From Gemmata sp. (lineage in GTDB: Bacteria; Planctomycetota; Planctomycetia; Gemmatales; Gemmataceae), in the NCBI GenBank assembly GCA_022843445.1, contig JALHNS010000006.1:1-54124 (forward strand): a stretch of 54,124 nucleotides of DNA, in the 5' to 3' direction. Both the position numbers and the translations under genes were made by a program. Below are positions 41,586-50,097 of the stretch, in pieces. The notes beneath the pieces were generated by a model that searched no databases, was not told where the DNA came from, and saw nothing but the letters and a program-made list of their open reading frames with translations. Position 1 is the stretch's first letter. Every line of letters starts with the position of its first letter.

Positions 41586-43115
41586 TCACTCCTTCTTTAG
41601 CGGCGGGAGCGGGAGGCGTACCGCGGGGTCGTCGCCCTTCGGGTCGTCGTCGAACCAGCGGCCCTCGTCGTCCTTGCCGTTCGGTCCTACGCTGTGGAAC
41701 TTGTAGCCGTCGGCCGTGCGCGCGTAGACAAGCGGCTTCCCGCTGAACACGTCGCCCGGTACCGCGTTGAGGTACTTCGGCGCGAGCGCGTCGAGCTTTT
41801 CCGGGTAGCCGCGGTGGTCTGCCCGGTGCGCCGCGAGTGCCAGCGCCACGCGCGTGTTGCGGTCGAACTGCTCCGTGCGGTCGGCCGCGTCTTGCACCTT
41901 GCGCACCGCCGGCGCGAGTAAGCCCACCAGTACCGCGCCGATCTGCGTGCCGGCGGCTTTGCCCGCGCCGGCTTGCGTGACCAGTTTCATCAGGTCGCGC
42001 TCGCCCTTCTTCTTCACCAGCAGCGCGAGGTCCGCTTCGAGTTCGTCGAACGCCTTGCTCCGGGCCGCGCGGTCCTTGAGGCGCAGCGCGGCGGTCATGC
42101 GGTCGTAGGTGCTGTTCAGCGTGCGCAACGGGATGGTCCAGTCGATCGCGGCGAGCGCTTTGAGGTCTTCAGGGGTGAGCTTGCCGCCGGGCTTCTCAAC
42201 GAAGTCGCGGCCGGAGCGCACCAGTTGCACCGAATCGAGGCCCATGAACCGCTCGCCGAGGTCGATCTTGTCCGCGAGCGCCGGCATCGGCGGTAGCTCT
42301 TGGAACTCGTTCAGTTTCGCGAGCCACTGCTTGCCGGTGAGGTCCGCGCGCTCGATGAACGCGACCGTGGCGTTGCAGGCAATAGCGTGCAGCGCGTAGC
42401 CCACGAGCGATTCGATCAGACACGCCCCGGAGCCGACGTGCCGCGCGAGCCGGTGGCACGCGACGATGTCGGCCCACGCCTCCTCCGGTTTGCCGCTGCC
42501 GAGTTTCAGCATCGCCCGCGCGCAGAGCGCGGTGCCGATTTCTCGGCACTTCTGAACGTTCGGCAGCAGGCACGCGAGGAGGCAACTCGGTTTGCCCTCG
42601 TCGCGGCGCGAGCACATCGGGTTGAAGTAGTGGGGCCGCTTTACCGCCTCGTGAACCACCGCGAGCGGCTTCTCGTTCGCTTTCAGCCACGCGGCCACGT
42701 CTGGGTAATCCTTCTCGACCCACACGCGCTTCCCCGCCCAACCCGGGTTGTTCCAGACGTGTTGCAGGTCTTCCGGCTCGACCTGCAACACCTCTTTCGA
42801 GAACCGCGTGAAATCGACGAAGTACTCGCCGCCCTCCGGCGGTTCGTCGATGCCGAGCAGCTTGAAGAACGGTTCGGGCATGCCGTTGCCGCCCTCCGGC
42901 TTCGGCCCGAGCGCTTTCCACAGCAGCACGTTCGCGTTCTGTTCCGGCTTGATGCCCTTGCCGAGGCGCTCGTTGAGCGCGGCTTCGTAGTCGATGTGTC
43001 CGTGCTTATCGACGGGGCCGCTGACCACGGTGGTGTCTTTGCCGACCGGGAGCAGTGGCTTCACCGGTTCGTCGCCGACCGCGAACAGCAACAGCGGAAC
43101 CGCGAACGTGTGCAT
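41586..43115 (-). CDS. Secreted protein of unknown function, 509 residues
   Basis: ATG 43115 starts a short export-like N-terminus (MHTFAVPLLLFAVGDEP). The body is alpha-helical with EDLQHVWNNPGWAGKRVW, LARHVGSGACLIESLVGYALHAIAC, and the end has the planctomycete-type motif VPGDVFSGKPLVYARTADGYKFHSVGPNGKDDEG, common in secreted hypothetical proteins of this phylum. That motif is reminiscent of pilin-like or DUF1559-related C-termini but no enzymatic role is implied. It lies 104 bp downstream of holB and may be transcribed with it. No family named. Confidence 0.7.
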   Translation of the reverse strand: MHTFAVPLLLFAVGDEPVKPLLPVGKDTTVVSGPVDKHGHIDYEAALNERLGKGIKPEQNANVLLWKALGPKPEGGNGMPEPFFKLLGIDEPPEGGEYFVDFTRFSKEVLQVEPEDLQHVWNNPGWAGKRVWVEKDYPDVAAWLKANEKPLAVVHEAVKRPHYFNPMCSRRDEGKPSCLLACLLPNVQKCREIGTALCARAMLKLGSGKPEEAWADIVACHRLARHVGSGACLIESLVGYALHAIACNATVAFIERADLTGKQWLAKLNEFQELPPMPALADKIDLGERFMGLDSVQLVRSGRDFVEKPGGKLTPEDLKALAAIDWTIPLRTLNSTYDRMTAALRLKDRAARSKAFDELEADLALLVKKKGERDLMKLVTQAGAGKAAGTQIGAVLVGLLAPAVRKVQDAADRTEQFDRNTRVALALAAHRADHRGYPEKLDALAPKYLNAVPGDVFSGKPLVYARTADGYKFHSVGPNGKDDEGRWFDDDPKGDDPAVRLPLPPLKKE

Positions 43116-43219
43116 GAGGCACCGAGACGAACGAGGGAAATGAAAAGCGCTGCCCGGCATTTCGCCGCTCGCGGCGCGAGATTGCGCGAATTTTGTACGA
43201 AGGAGACGTTGGCGACGGG

Positions 43220-44236
43220 TCAGCGTTCCGCGTGCCGCCAGAATTGCTCCACCACCGCTTCCACCACCAAGATAAGTTGCACGCGGCGCTCCACATGCGC
43301 GTCGGCTTCCACGCACTTGTCCAGCAGCGCCATCAGGCCGTCGGTACCGACGCGGTGCGCGAACGCGCGCAGGCGCGCCTCTTCGCCCGCGTCCAAGCCC
43401 GTCACGGTCGCGCCTAGGGACAGTTTCAGCGCCTGTTGCACGGCTTCGATGAGGAACTTCAGCACGAGCGCCGCGCGGGCGCGCTGCGCGGCGCTCTCCT
43501 TGCCCGCGTCTTCGTGGAACTTGGCCCACAGTTCCGCGAGTTGCTGAAAGCTCACCCGCGGCCCGGTCAGGCCTTCAACTAGTTTCTTGCGCACGTCCCA
43601 AATCGAATCGTCGTCCAGCGCGAGCGCCCGCCCGGCGCTCCCGCCGGCGAGTTGTGCGAGGCGCGCGCGCTGCGCCGCGTCGGCTACTCCGTTCGCTTCG
43701 AGGATCGCGGCAACGTCTTCATCTGAAAGGGCGGCGAACCGCACCACTTGGCACCGCGACAGGATCGTGGGCAGTTGGCGCTCCGCGTCGGTAGCGATCA
43801 GCAGCAGCACCGCGCCCGGGGGCGGCTCTTCGAGCGTTTTGAGGAACACGTTCGCGGAACTCGCGTTGAAGTCGTCGGCGTCTTCGACGATCCCGACCTT
43901 ACGCGCGCCGCGCACCGGCTTGCGCGCGAGCCGGGCGCAGAACTCGCGCATCTCGTCGATGGGCATTTCGAGTTTGTCGTCCGGCTTGCGCGCGACCAGC
44001 AAGTCCGGGTGCGATTCGGCGTCGGCCTGCGCGCAGCCGGGGCACTTGTCGCACGCGGTGAGCGGTGCCGGCGGCTTCTCGCACAGCAGCGCCTTCGCCA
44101 GCTCGCGCGCGAAGAGGCGCTTGCCCACACCTTCCGGCCCGGCCAGTAGGTACGCCTGCCCGAACCGGTTCGCGGCGAACGCGGCGGCGAACGTGCTGCG
44201 GGCGGCGTCCTGCCCGCGAATGCGGCTCCACGACAT
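43220..44236 (-). CDS. holB: DNA polymerase III delta' subunit (clamp loader)
   Basis: A 338-residue AAA+ clamp-loader subunit. The P-loop AGPEGVGKRLFA is near residue 33, the zinc module CDKCPGCAQADAESHPD near 62 matches the CxxCxxC...HPD form, DDFNASSANVFLKTLEEPP is the Walker B/sensor region, and LPTILSRCQ is the SRC motif. It helps load the sliding clamp onto primed DNA. ATG 44236 is 4 bp after the tmk stop, so tmk and holB are coupled, as in many bacteria. Confidence 0.92.
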   Translation of the reverse strand: MSWSRIRGQDAARSTFAAAFAANRFGQAYLLAGPEGVGKRLFARELAKALLCEKPPAPLTACDKCPGCAQADAESHPDLLVARKPDDKLEMPIDEMREFCARLARKPVRGARKVGIVEDADDFNASSANVFLKTLEEPPPGAVLLLIATDAERQLPTILSRCQVVRFAALSDEDVAAILEANGVADAAQRARLAQLAGGSAGRALALDDDSIWDVRKKLVEGLTGPRVSFQQLAELWAKFHEDAGKESAAQRARAALVLKFLIEAVQQALKLSLGATVTGLDAGEEARLRAFAHRVGTDGLMALLDKCVEADAHVERRVQLILVVEAVVEQFWRHAER

Positions 44237-44240
44237 GCAC

Positions 44241-44882
44241 TCACTCCGAGACGTTCCACCCGCGGTCCGCGAGCAGGCGGGCCACTTCGCGGCGCGCCGC
44301 GCGCTGCACGGCGTCGGCGTCCGGGATCGCATTGATGATGCGGTACCGGTCGGGGCGCATTCCGGCTTCGTAATTGAACCCGGTGCGCACGCGCGCGAAG
44401 TACTCATCGCCCTTCGCTTCCATGCGGTCGGCGTCGCGGGTGCGGCGCTGCACCGCGACTTCCGGCGGCAGGTCGAACACGAGCGTGAGGTCCGGTTCGA
44501 GGCCGCCGGTCGCCACGCGACCCACGGCCCACAGGTCTTCGGCACTCAGCCCGCCGGCGTGGCCCTGATACACCACGTTCGCCAGCAGGAAGCGATCGGA
44601 AATCACCACTTCGCCGCGCTCGAGTGCCGGCCGGATCACCTCTTCCACGAGTTGCGCGCGCGAGGCCATGAACAGCATGGCTTCGGTGGTGGTGGCGATG
44701 CGGTGCTCGCGCCCGAACAGCAGGATGCGGCGCAGTTCCGCCCCGAGCGCGGTGCCGCCGGGGTCGGTACAACTCGTGACCGGCACCTTCTGCGCGGTCA
44801 GCCATTCTGCGAGCATGCGAGCCTGCGTGGACTTGCCGGTGCCGTCCAAGCCGTCGAGCGAAACGAACGCGGGCCGCGGCAT
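44241..44882 (-). CDS. tmk: Thymidylate kinase
   Basis: A 213-residue kinase that phosphorylates dTMP to dTDP. The P-loop GLDGTGKSTQA is at residues 9-19, the DRx motif ISDRFLLANVVYQGHAGG near 98 and the lid region RTRDADRMEAKGDEYFARVR follow. ATG 44882 (MPRPAFVSLDG) is close to the usual start. It is followed directly by holB. Confidence 0.94.
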   Translation of the reverse strand: MPRPAFVSLDGLDGTGKSTQARMLAEWLTAQKVPVTSCTDPGGTALGAELRRILLFGREHRIATTTEAMLFMASRAQLVEEVIRPALERGEVVISDRFLLANVVYQGHAGGLSAEDLWAVGRVATGGLEPDLTLVFDLPPEVAVQRRTRDADRMEAKGDEYFARVRTGFNYEAGMRPDRYRIINAIPDADAVQRAARREVARLLADRGWNVSE

Positions 44883-44904
44883 GTGAAGGTTCCAACAGGG
44901 TTGA

Positions 44905-44967
44905 TCGAACCGCCGGCGTGAGCCGGTGGGTTACGCGGACACCCACCGGCTTACGCCGGCGGTTCGA
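44905..44967. repeat. Palindromic repeat, TCGAACCGCCGGCGTGAGCCGG family
   Basis: Arms 44905-44931 and 44941-44967 are reverse complements over 27 bp with one mismatch. The arm matches the inner arm of the element at 8603-8676. It encodes the last residues and stop of the lipoyl-like gene. Confidence 0.85.
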
Positions 44968-45196
44968 CCAAACGGTCTTCAATCGTCCCAATCGTGGTGC
45001 CGGGCGGGAGCGGGTCGCCGGCGCGCGCGGTGCGCTCGGCGAGTGTGCCGCTCGCGGGCGCGGAGACGTCGATCACCGCGCCGGCGATCAGCACTTCGGC
45101 CACGCGGTCGCCCGCGCGCACGCGGTCGCCGGCGCGCACGTGCCACTGGCCGAACGTCGCCGGCGCGCCGAGGTCCGGCACCTCAATGCGTGTCAC
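44951..45196 (-). CDS. Lipoyl/biotinyl-like domain lacking the modified lysine
   Basis: An 81-residue stand-alone domain (MTRIEVPDLG...FGQWHVRAGDRVRAGDRV, EVLIAGAVIDVSAPASG). It has the hammerhead pattern of lipoyl/biotinyl domains, but where the family has a DK(A/M) turn with the modified Lys, the sequence is EVLIAGAVIDV, with Ala instead of Lys. So it cannot be lipoylated at the usual position. It overlaps the 3' end of lipA by 14 bp and is cotranscribed with lipA and lipB. The last residues (RLVEPPA) come from a palindromic element, so the original C-terminus may have been changed. It could be a degenerate carrier or a folding/regulatory domain. Confidence 0.7.
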   Translation of the reverse strand: MTRIEVPDLGAPATFGQWHVRAGDRVRAGDRVAEVLIAGAVIDVSAPASGTLAERTARAGDPLPPGTTIGTIEDRLVEPPA

Positions 45197-46094
45197 GGTG
45201 CGGCACCATTTCGTCGGCGTGGTAGCTGGAGCGCACGTACGGCCCGGCCACCACTTGCTTGAAGCCCAACAGTCGCGCGAGGGCCGCGAGTTCGTCGAAC
45301 TCCTGCGGCGGCACGAACCGCTGAACCGGCAGGTGCTTCGCGGTCGGCGCGAGGTACTGCCCGAGCGTGAGCGTGTCGCAGTCGATCGCGCGCAGGTCCG
45401 CGAACACGTCGAACAGTTCGTCGGTCGTTTCCCCCACGCCGAGCATCAGGCCCGCTTTGGTGACGACGCCCGGGGCGCGGCGCTTCACGCGCGCGAGCAG
45501 CCCCACGCTCCGCGCGTAGGTCGCGCGGCCGCGCACCGTGCGGTGCAGGCGCGGGACCGTTTCGAGGTTGTGGTTGAACACGTCCGGGCGCGCGTCGGTG
45601 ACGGCATCAATGGCGGCTTCGTCGCCGAGGAAGTCCGGCGTGAGCACTTCGACCGCGGCGTGCGGCAGGCGCGCGCGGACGGCTTCGATGCACCGCACGA
45701 AGTGGCCCGCGCCGCCGTCCGGCAGGTCGTCGCGGGTCACGCTCGTAATCACAACGTGTTTCAGCCCGAGTCGGGCCGCGGCCTCGGCGACGCGCGCCGG
45801 CTCGTCGGCCTCCAGCGGGGTCGGCGCGTCCTTCGGCACCGAGCAGAAGCTGCACGTGCGGGTGCAGTTGTTGCCCATCACCATGAACGTGGCGGTGCGC
45901 CGCGACCAGCACTCCGGCCGGTTCGGGCACCGCGCGCTCTCGCACACGGTTTCGAGCTTCAGGTCTTCGATCTGGCGCGCGGTGTAGTTGTTCCCGTTGC
46001 CGGCCGGCAGCGGGCGCTTGAGCCAGTCCGGGAGCCGGGCGAGGCCGGGCTTCGCGGGCTTCGGCGGCGCGTCAAGAACCGTGAGTGCGAGCAT
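45183..46094 (-). CDS. lipA: Lipoyl synthase
   Basis: A 303-residue radical SAM enzyme that inserts two sulfurs into octanoyl groups. The auxiliary-cluster motif CESARCPNRPEC is near residue 50, the radical SAM motif CTRTCSFC near 77, and family segments KHVVITSVTRDDLPDGGA, TPDFLGD, NHNLETVPRL and KAGLMLGVGET follow. The start overlaps the lipB end by 23 bp and the end overlaps the lipoyl-like gene, forming a tight three-gene operon. Confidence 0.95.
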   Translation of the reverse strand: MLALTVLDAPPKPAKPGLARLPDWLKRPLPAGNGNNYTARQIEDLKLETVCESARCPNRPECWSRRTATFMVMGNNCTRTCSFCSVPKDAPTPLEADEPARVAEAAARLGLKHVVITSVTRDDLPDGGAGHFVRCIEAVRARLPHAAVEVLTPDFLGDEAAIDAVTDARPDVFNHNLETVPRLHRTVRGRATYARSVGLLARVKRRAPGVVTKAGLMLGVGETTDELFDVFADLRAIDCDTLTLGQYLAPTAKHLPVQRFVPPQEFDELAALARLLGFKQVVAGPYVRSSYHADEMVPHRDTH

Positions 46095-46815
46095 GGTAGG
46101 GGTGCCGCGGCAGCAGCGCGGGGTGTGTGTGGAAGACGGAGACGCGGTCGAAGGCGAACCGCGCCGCGATCAGTTCGACGAGCCGCTGGCGCACCGTTTG
46201 GGCGCGCACGCGGTGCGCGCTCTCGCGCGCCAGAGAGGTCATGGGCAGCGGGTCGCCGTCGCACCGCACTTCCCAGAACGGCGCGAGGTCCGGGTGCGCG
46301 TTCACGAGCAGCCCGAAGCTGGTCACGTTGGCCCGCACGTTCGCGCCGACGCTGGCGAACCGCCGCCCGCGGCTCCGCGCCCCGGGGCGCTCGAAGTCCG
46401 GCACCGCGTCCACCGCGAACTCGCGCGCGAGTTCGACAGATAGAGAAACGAGTTCGCGGACGTAGCGGCCGGGCGAAAGGCCGAGGGCGTCGAGCGGGAG
46501 AATCGGGTAGCACGCGACCTGCCCGGGCACGTGCAGCACCGCGCCGCCGCCGCGCGCGACCCAGTTCACCGGCCAGCCGCGCGCTTCCAGTTGGTGCGGG
46601 TTCGGGCGCACGTGAGCGGCGCTGCCCGCGCGCCCGATGGTGATGCCGGTGGGGTGCTCGCACACGAGCAGCGCCGCGGTGTCGCGGTCGCCGGACACGT
46701 CGAAGGCCAATCTGCGCTGGAGCGCTTGGAGCGCGTCGAACTCGATGGTGCCGAGCAGGTACACCGAGAGCGCGCGCGCGGGCGCGTAGGGGGCTGGCTC
46801 GCGGCTCTCGGTCAC
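46072..46815 (-). CDS. lipB: Octanoyltransferase (LipB-like) with altered motifs
   Basis: A 247-residue LipB-family protein. The family pattern is recognisable: CEHPTGITIGR, VARGGGAVLHVPGQVACYPILPL, SVGANVRANVTSFGLLVN, and the Cys in VRCDGDPLPMTSLARE at the place of the catalytic Cys. However the usual TYHGPGQ is LHVPGQ, and the catalytic Lys of the KIAxIG motif appears as Arg/Phe in GRRFASVG. Activity may therefore be changed or the family assignment may be to a sister group. Linkage to lipA supports a role in lipoate synthesis. Confidence 0.78.
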   Translation of the reverse strand: MTESREPAPYAPARALSVYLLGTIEFDALQALQRRLAFDVSGDRDTAALLVCEHPTGITIGRAGSAAHVRPNPHQLEARGWPVNWVARGGGAVLHVPGQVACYPILPLDALGLSPGRYVRELVSLSVELAREFAVDAVPDFERPGARSRGRRFASVGANVRANVTSFGLLVNAHPDLAPFWEVRCDGDPLPMTSLARESAHRVRAQTVRQRLVELIAARFAFDRVSVFHTHPALLPRHPYHARTHGS

Positions 46816-46891
46816 TCGTCGCGTGCTCCGGGGAACGTGCGGGACGCGGGCATTTTACCACGCGGCCCGCGGTTCACCCACCCGAAGTGCG

Positions 46892-48097
46892 TCACTTCAA
46901 GCTCACGCACACCAGTTTCTTTTCGTCGCGCGCGAAGAACAGGCCGTTCGCCAGCGCCGGGGCGGCCCGCGTCGGCTTCGTGAGGAGCGCGGCGCGCGCT
47001 TTCTCGGCGTACTTCTGGGCGGTTGTCTCGAACCGCACCAGTTCGCCGCCCTCGGTGAGCGCTAACCCGCCGCCGTCCACCGCGATGACGCTCGCGACGC
47101 CGAAGTTCGCCTCGCTCCACTTCACGGTGCCGGTGCTCCACTCCACGCACCGCAACTGCGCGACGCCGGTGTCCGAGCGCCCGTGCGTGCCGTACAGGTA
47201 ATCGCCCACCAGAACCGCCGTGTTGTACTGACTCGACAGGGACTTGTCGTTCGCCCACACCTCGGTCAGTTCGCCCTTCGCGGCTTTCGCGAGCAGCGCG
47301 CCGGTGTTGTACGACACGCTCAGGAAGATTTCGCTACCGCGCACGAGCGGGGTCGCGGCCTGTACGCTCGCTTCCATGCGCGGCTTGAACTCCGTGTCGT
47401 AGAGCGACTTCCCGGTCGCCGCGTCCAGCGCGCGCAGCCCGCGACGGGTGAGGAACACCGCGGCCGGCTTGCCGTCGAGGTGCGCCACCGTCGGCGACGA
47501 GTAGCTCGCGCCGTCGTCGGTGGCCTTCCACACCTCTTTGCCCGTTTTGGTGTCGAACGCGACGACGCCCGCGCCCTTCGCCCCGACGTTCACCAGCACC
47601 AACTCGCCGACCACCAGCGGCGAGCACGCGGCCCCGAAGAAGCCCTTCGCGGGCTTGTAGTCGTCGATCAGGTTGCGGTGCCACACCCGCTTACCGGTGG
47701 CGAGATCGACCGCGCTCAGGTCGGCGTTCGCGCCGAGCGCGTACACGGTGCCCCCGCTCGCGGTGGGCGTGGCCCGCGGGCCGTTGTCGAAGTTGAAGTC
47801 GTCGCGGTACTTCGTGGGGTACGAGTGCTTCCACTTCTCCTTGCCGGTAGCCGGGTCGAGCGCCGCGAGCACCTCGTCGTTGCCGACGCGGTGGAAGAAG
47901 ACGAGCGCGTCGCCGCTGACGACCGGCCCGGCCCACCCGGTGCCGGCGTCGAGTTGCCAGAGCACCTTCGGCCCGGCTTTGGGCCAGTTCCAGTTCAGTT
48001 TGGTTTCGGCGCTGTGCCCGTCGCGGGCCGGGCCGTGCAGTTGCGGCCAGTCGGCGGCGAGCGGCGCGAGCGCGAATAGCGCGAGGAGAAGGCGCAT
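46892..48097 (-). CDS. Secreted PQQ-like beta-propeller protein
   Basis: A 401-residue protein with signal peptide MRLLLALFALAPLAADWPQ. ATG 48097 is preferred to a TTG four codons upstream. It has repeated blades with PQQ-type motifs: LAALDPATGKEKWKHS, LSAVDLATGKRVWHRN, VVAFDTKTGKEVWKAT and LRALDAATGKSLYD. The DWPQLHGPARDG start is typical of planctomycete PQQ-like proteins, many of which do not bind PQQ. Probably a periplasmic scaffold or binding protein; no partner can be deduced. Confidence 0.87.
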   Translation of the reverse strand: MRLLLALFALAPLAADWPQLHGPARDGHSAETKLNWNWPKAGPKVLWQLDAGTGWAGPVVSGDALVFFHRVGNDEVLAALDPATGKEKWKHSYPTKYRDDFNFDNGPRATPTASGGTVYALGANADLSAVDLATGKRVWHRNLIDDYKPAKGFFGAACSPLVVGELVLVNVGAKGAGVVAFDTKTGKEVWKATDDGASYSSPTVAHLDGKPAAVFLTRRGLRALDAATGKSLYDTEFKPRMEASVQAATPLVRGSEIFLSVSYNTGALLAKAAKGELTEVWANDKSLSSQYNTAVLVGDYLYGTHGRSDTGVAQLRCVEWSTGTVKWSEANFGVASVIAVDGGGLALTEGGELVRFETTAQKYAEKARAALLTKPTRAAPALANGLFFARDEKKLVCVSLK

Positions 48098-48138
48098 GAG
48101 GGGGTCCAACTAAAGTGGTGTAAGCCGCGTTCTTCTTG

Positions 48139-48333
48139 CCCTCTCCCCACGTCAGTGCGGGAGAGGGTGGCCGGGGCTTTGGGAGGCCGGGTGAGGGGCG
48201 AACAACCAACACGATTCAAGTGAAGCTGAACCGCGCGTGTAGCTCACCCCTCACCCGCCCGCGTGTCGCTGTGCGCTGCGCCCGCTTCGCAGTCTGGCTC
48301 GGCGCGGGCACCCTCTCCCGCAAGGGGAGAGGG
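48139..48333. repeat. Palindromic element, CCCTCTCCC...GGGAGAGGG type
   Basis: Left block 48139-48196 (CCCTCTCCCC, GAGAGGGTGGCC, GGTGAGGGGC) and right block 48244-48333 (CACCCCTCACCC, CACCCTCTCCCGCAAGGGGAGAGGG) are imperfect inverted copies that fill the gap between the propeller gene and pyrH. No gene seen. Confidence 0.7.
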
Positions 48334-48348
48334 CAAAGGCATAGCGCG

Positions 48349-49083
48349 TCACCCCGTGACGATGGTGCCGATGGTGTGGCCGGCGATCGCGCGCTCGATG
48401 GCCGCGTCCTGCTTGTAGTTGAACACCAGAATCGCCAACTTCGCCAGCCGGCACATCTCGAACGCGCCGATGTCCATCACGCCCAGTTGCTTCTGAATCA
48501 CTTGGTCGAACGTGAGGCGGTCGAATTTCTCCGCGTACTCGTTCTTCGCCGGGTCCGCGTTGTACACGCCGTCCACCTTGGTCGCCTTCAGCAGCACATC
48601 CGCCTGCAGTTCGGTGCCGCGCAGCGCCGCGGCGGTGTCGGTGGTGACGAACGGGTTCCCGGTGCCGCCCGCGAGGATCACGATGCGGCCCTTCTCCAAG
48701 TGCCGCAGCGCGCGCCGGCGAATGTACGGCTCCGCGACCGTCTCCATGCGCACGGCGCTCTGAAGCCGGGTTTCGACGCCCATCGCTTCGAGGGTGTCTT
48801 GGAGCGCCAGCCCGTTCATCACGGTGGCGAGCATGCCCATGTAGTCCGCGGTCGCGGGCTTGATGGTCTGTTCGCCGGCGGAGAACTGCGCCCCGCGCAG
48901 CAGGTTCCCGCCGCCGATGACGACCGCGAGTTGCACCCCGCGGTTGGCGACCCGCGCGAGCTGCTCCGCGATGTGTTTGGTTTCGTCGATGTTGATGCCG
49001 GGCTTGCCGCTGAACCCGAGCGCTTCGCCGCTCAGCTTCAGCAGCACCCGCTTGTACTTGGGGGCAAGATCGGTGTCCGGCAT
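48349..49083 (-). CDS. pyrH: UMP kinase
   Basis: A 244-residue amino-acid-kinase-family enzyme that makes UDP from UMP. Signature segments are KRVLLKLSGEALG at the start, AVVIGGGNLLRG, ADYMGMLATVMNGLAL, ILAGGTGNPFVTTDTAAALR and LLKATKVDGVYNADP. The start at ATG 49083 (MPDTDLAPKYKR) gives the normal length. Neither rpsB-tsf nor frr, frequent neighbours in other bacteria, is adjacent. Confidence 0.95.
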   Translation of the reverse strand: MPDTDLAPKYKRVLLKLSGEALGFSGKPGINIDETKHIAEQLARVANRGVQLAVVIGGGNLLRGAQFSAGEQTIKPATADYMGMLATVMNGLALQDTLEAMGVETRLQSAVRMETVAEPYIRRRALRHLEKGRIVILAGGTGNPFVTTDTAAALRGTELQADVLLKATKVDGVYNADPAKNEYAEKFDRLTFDQVIQKQLGVMDIGAFEMCRLAKLAILVFNYKQDAAIERAIAGHTIGTIVTG

Positions 49084-49169
49084 GTCGATTCCGGGTGCGG
49101 GGAACGAGAGCGACGTACCCGCGTAGGTTACGGACCCGCCCCCGCGGAGCGAAGTGGCGCGCTTTAAGT

Positions 49170-49287
49170 GTAGGTCGCTCGCTCCGCGAGCGACCATTCG
49201 CGGTGCGAGCGAGTTCAACGTGGTTGCGAGCGCTAATGGCAACTCGCTCCGCGAGTTGCCTACTCTTGAAGAATCGGAGCGACCTAT
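49170..49287. repeat. Composite hairpin element, GTAGGTCGCTC...GAGCGACCTA
   Basis: Outer arms 49170-49180/49277-49286 enclose two hairpins: GGTCGCTCG...CGAGCGACC at 49173-49195 and GGCAACTCG...CGAGTTGCC at 49238-49260. It touches the stop of the zinc-ribbon gene (49284) and separates it from pyrH. Confidence 0.75.
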
Positions 49288-49955
49288 ACCTTCGGCACCG
49301 CGCAGCCGCCGAAGGTGAGGAACATCACGATCATCATCACGCTCAGCACCACCGCCGCGACGATGCGCAGCACCAGCGCGTCGGCGCCGCGCAAGTAGGC
49401 TATGCACCCGAACGCGACGAACACGAACCCGAACATCAGGCCGTACCGCTCGTACCACACGTCGCGCCGGTTGCCGATCTTCGTGGCCCGCGCGTCGTTC
49501 TTCGCGTCCTCGATGCGCTTGTCGTAGTCCTCTTCGAGCTTCTTTTTGTCGTCGTTGAACTTGGCCTTCTCCGCGTCGCTCAGGTCGCTCTCGCGCTTGC
49601 CCTTGGGCACGAGCGCCTTCAGTTTCACTTCCTTCTCGAATTCGAGGCGCTCGACGAGCGCCGCGGCGCGGTCGGACCCGGCGACGCCGATGAGCGGCAT
49701 GGCGGTGAAGACGATGACGAGGAACACGCCGAACCCGAACAGCGCCGTGGGAAGGCCCCCCACGCGCGCGACGAGGTTCGGGACGCGCGGCCCGGCGCGC
49801 TCCGCCGCGGGTTCCGGGGCCGTCGCGTCGTCGATCACGAGACCGGTGGGGTCCACCTTGAGTGCGGTTTGGCACTTCTTGCAGCGGATTTGGCGACCGA
49901 CGTCTTTCGGCTCGACGCTGTACACCGCGCCGCACGTGGGGCACGCACCGTTCAT
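49284..49955 (-). CDS. Zinc-ribbon (MJ0042-type) membrane protein
   Basis: A 223-residue protein. The N-terminal zinc ribbon CPTCGAVYSVEPKDVGRQIRCKKC has the MJ0042/planctomycete form. One membrane segment at about 73-92 (LFGFGVFLVIVFTAMPLIGV) is followed by a charged coiled-coil-like loop (EKAKFNDDKKKLEEDYDKRIED) and two C-terminal membrane segments. The function of such proteins is unknown. Divergent from a Uma2 gene at 50098. Confidence 0.75.
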   Translation of the reverse strand: MNGACPTCGAVYSVEPKDVGRQIRCKKCQTALKVDPTGLVIDDATAPEPAAERAGPRVPNLVARVGGLPTALFGFGVFLVIVFTAMPLIGVAGSDRAAALVERLEFEKEVKLKALVPKGKRESDLSDAEKAKFNDDKKKLEEDYDKRIEDAKNDARATKIGNRRDVWYERYGLMFGFVFVAFGCIAYLRGADALVLRIVAAVVLSVMMIVMFLTFGGCAVPKV

Positions 49956-50097
49956 GCGCTCGTCCGTGTCAGAAGGGGAACTTCGCGAAAGCGGTGGTGC
50001 TGAAATAGGTGCCGCGGGGTGTATCGGCGAATCGCGGCCGGGCTTCGCGCCCCGCGCGTGCCGCGATAGAATCGGGCCACCCACCGGAGGCGCTTCA

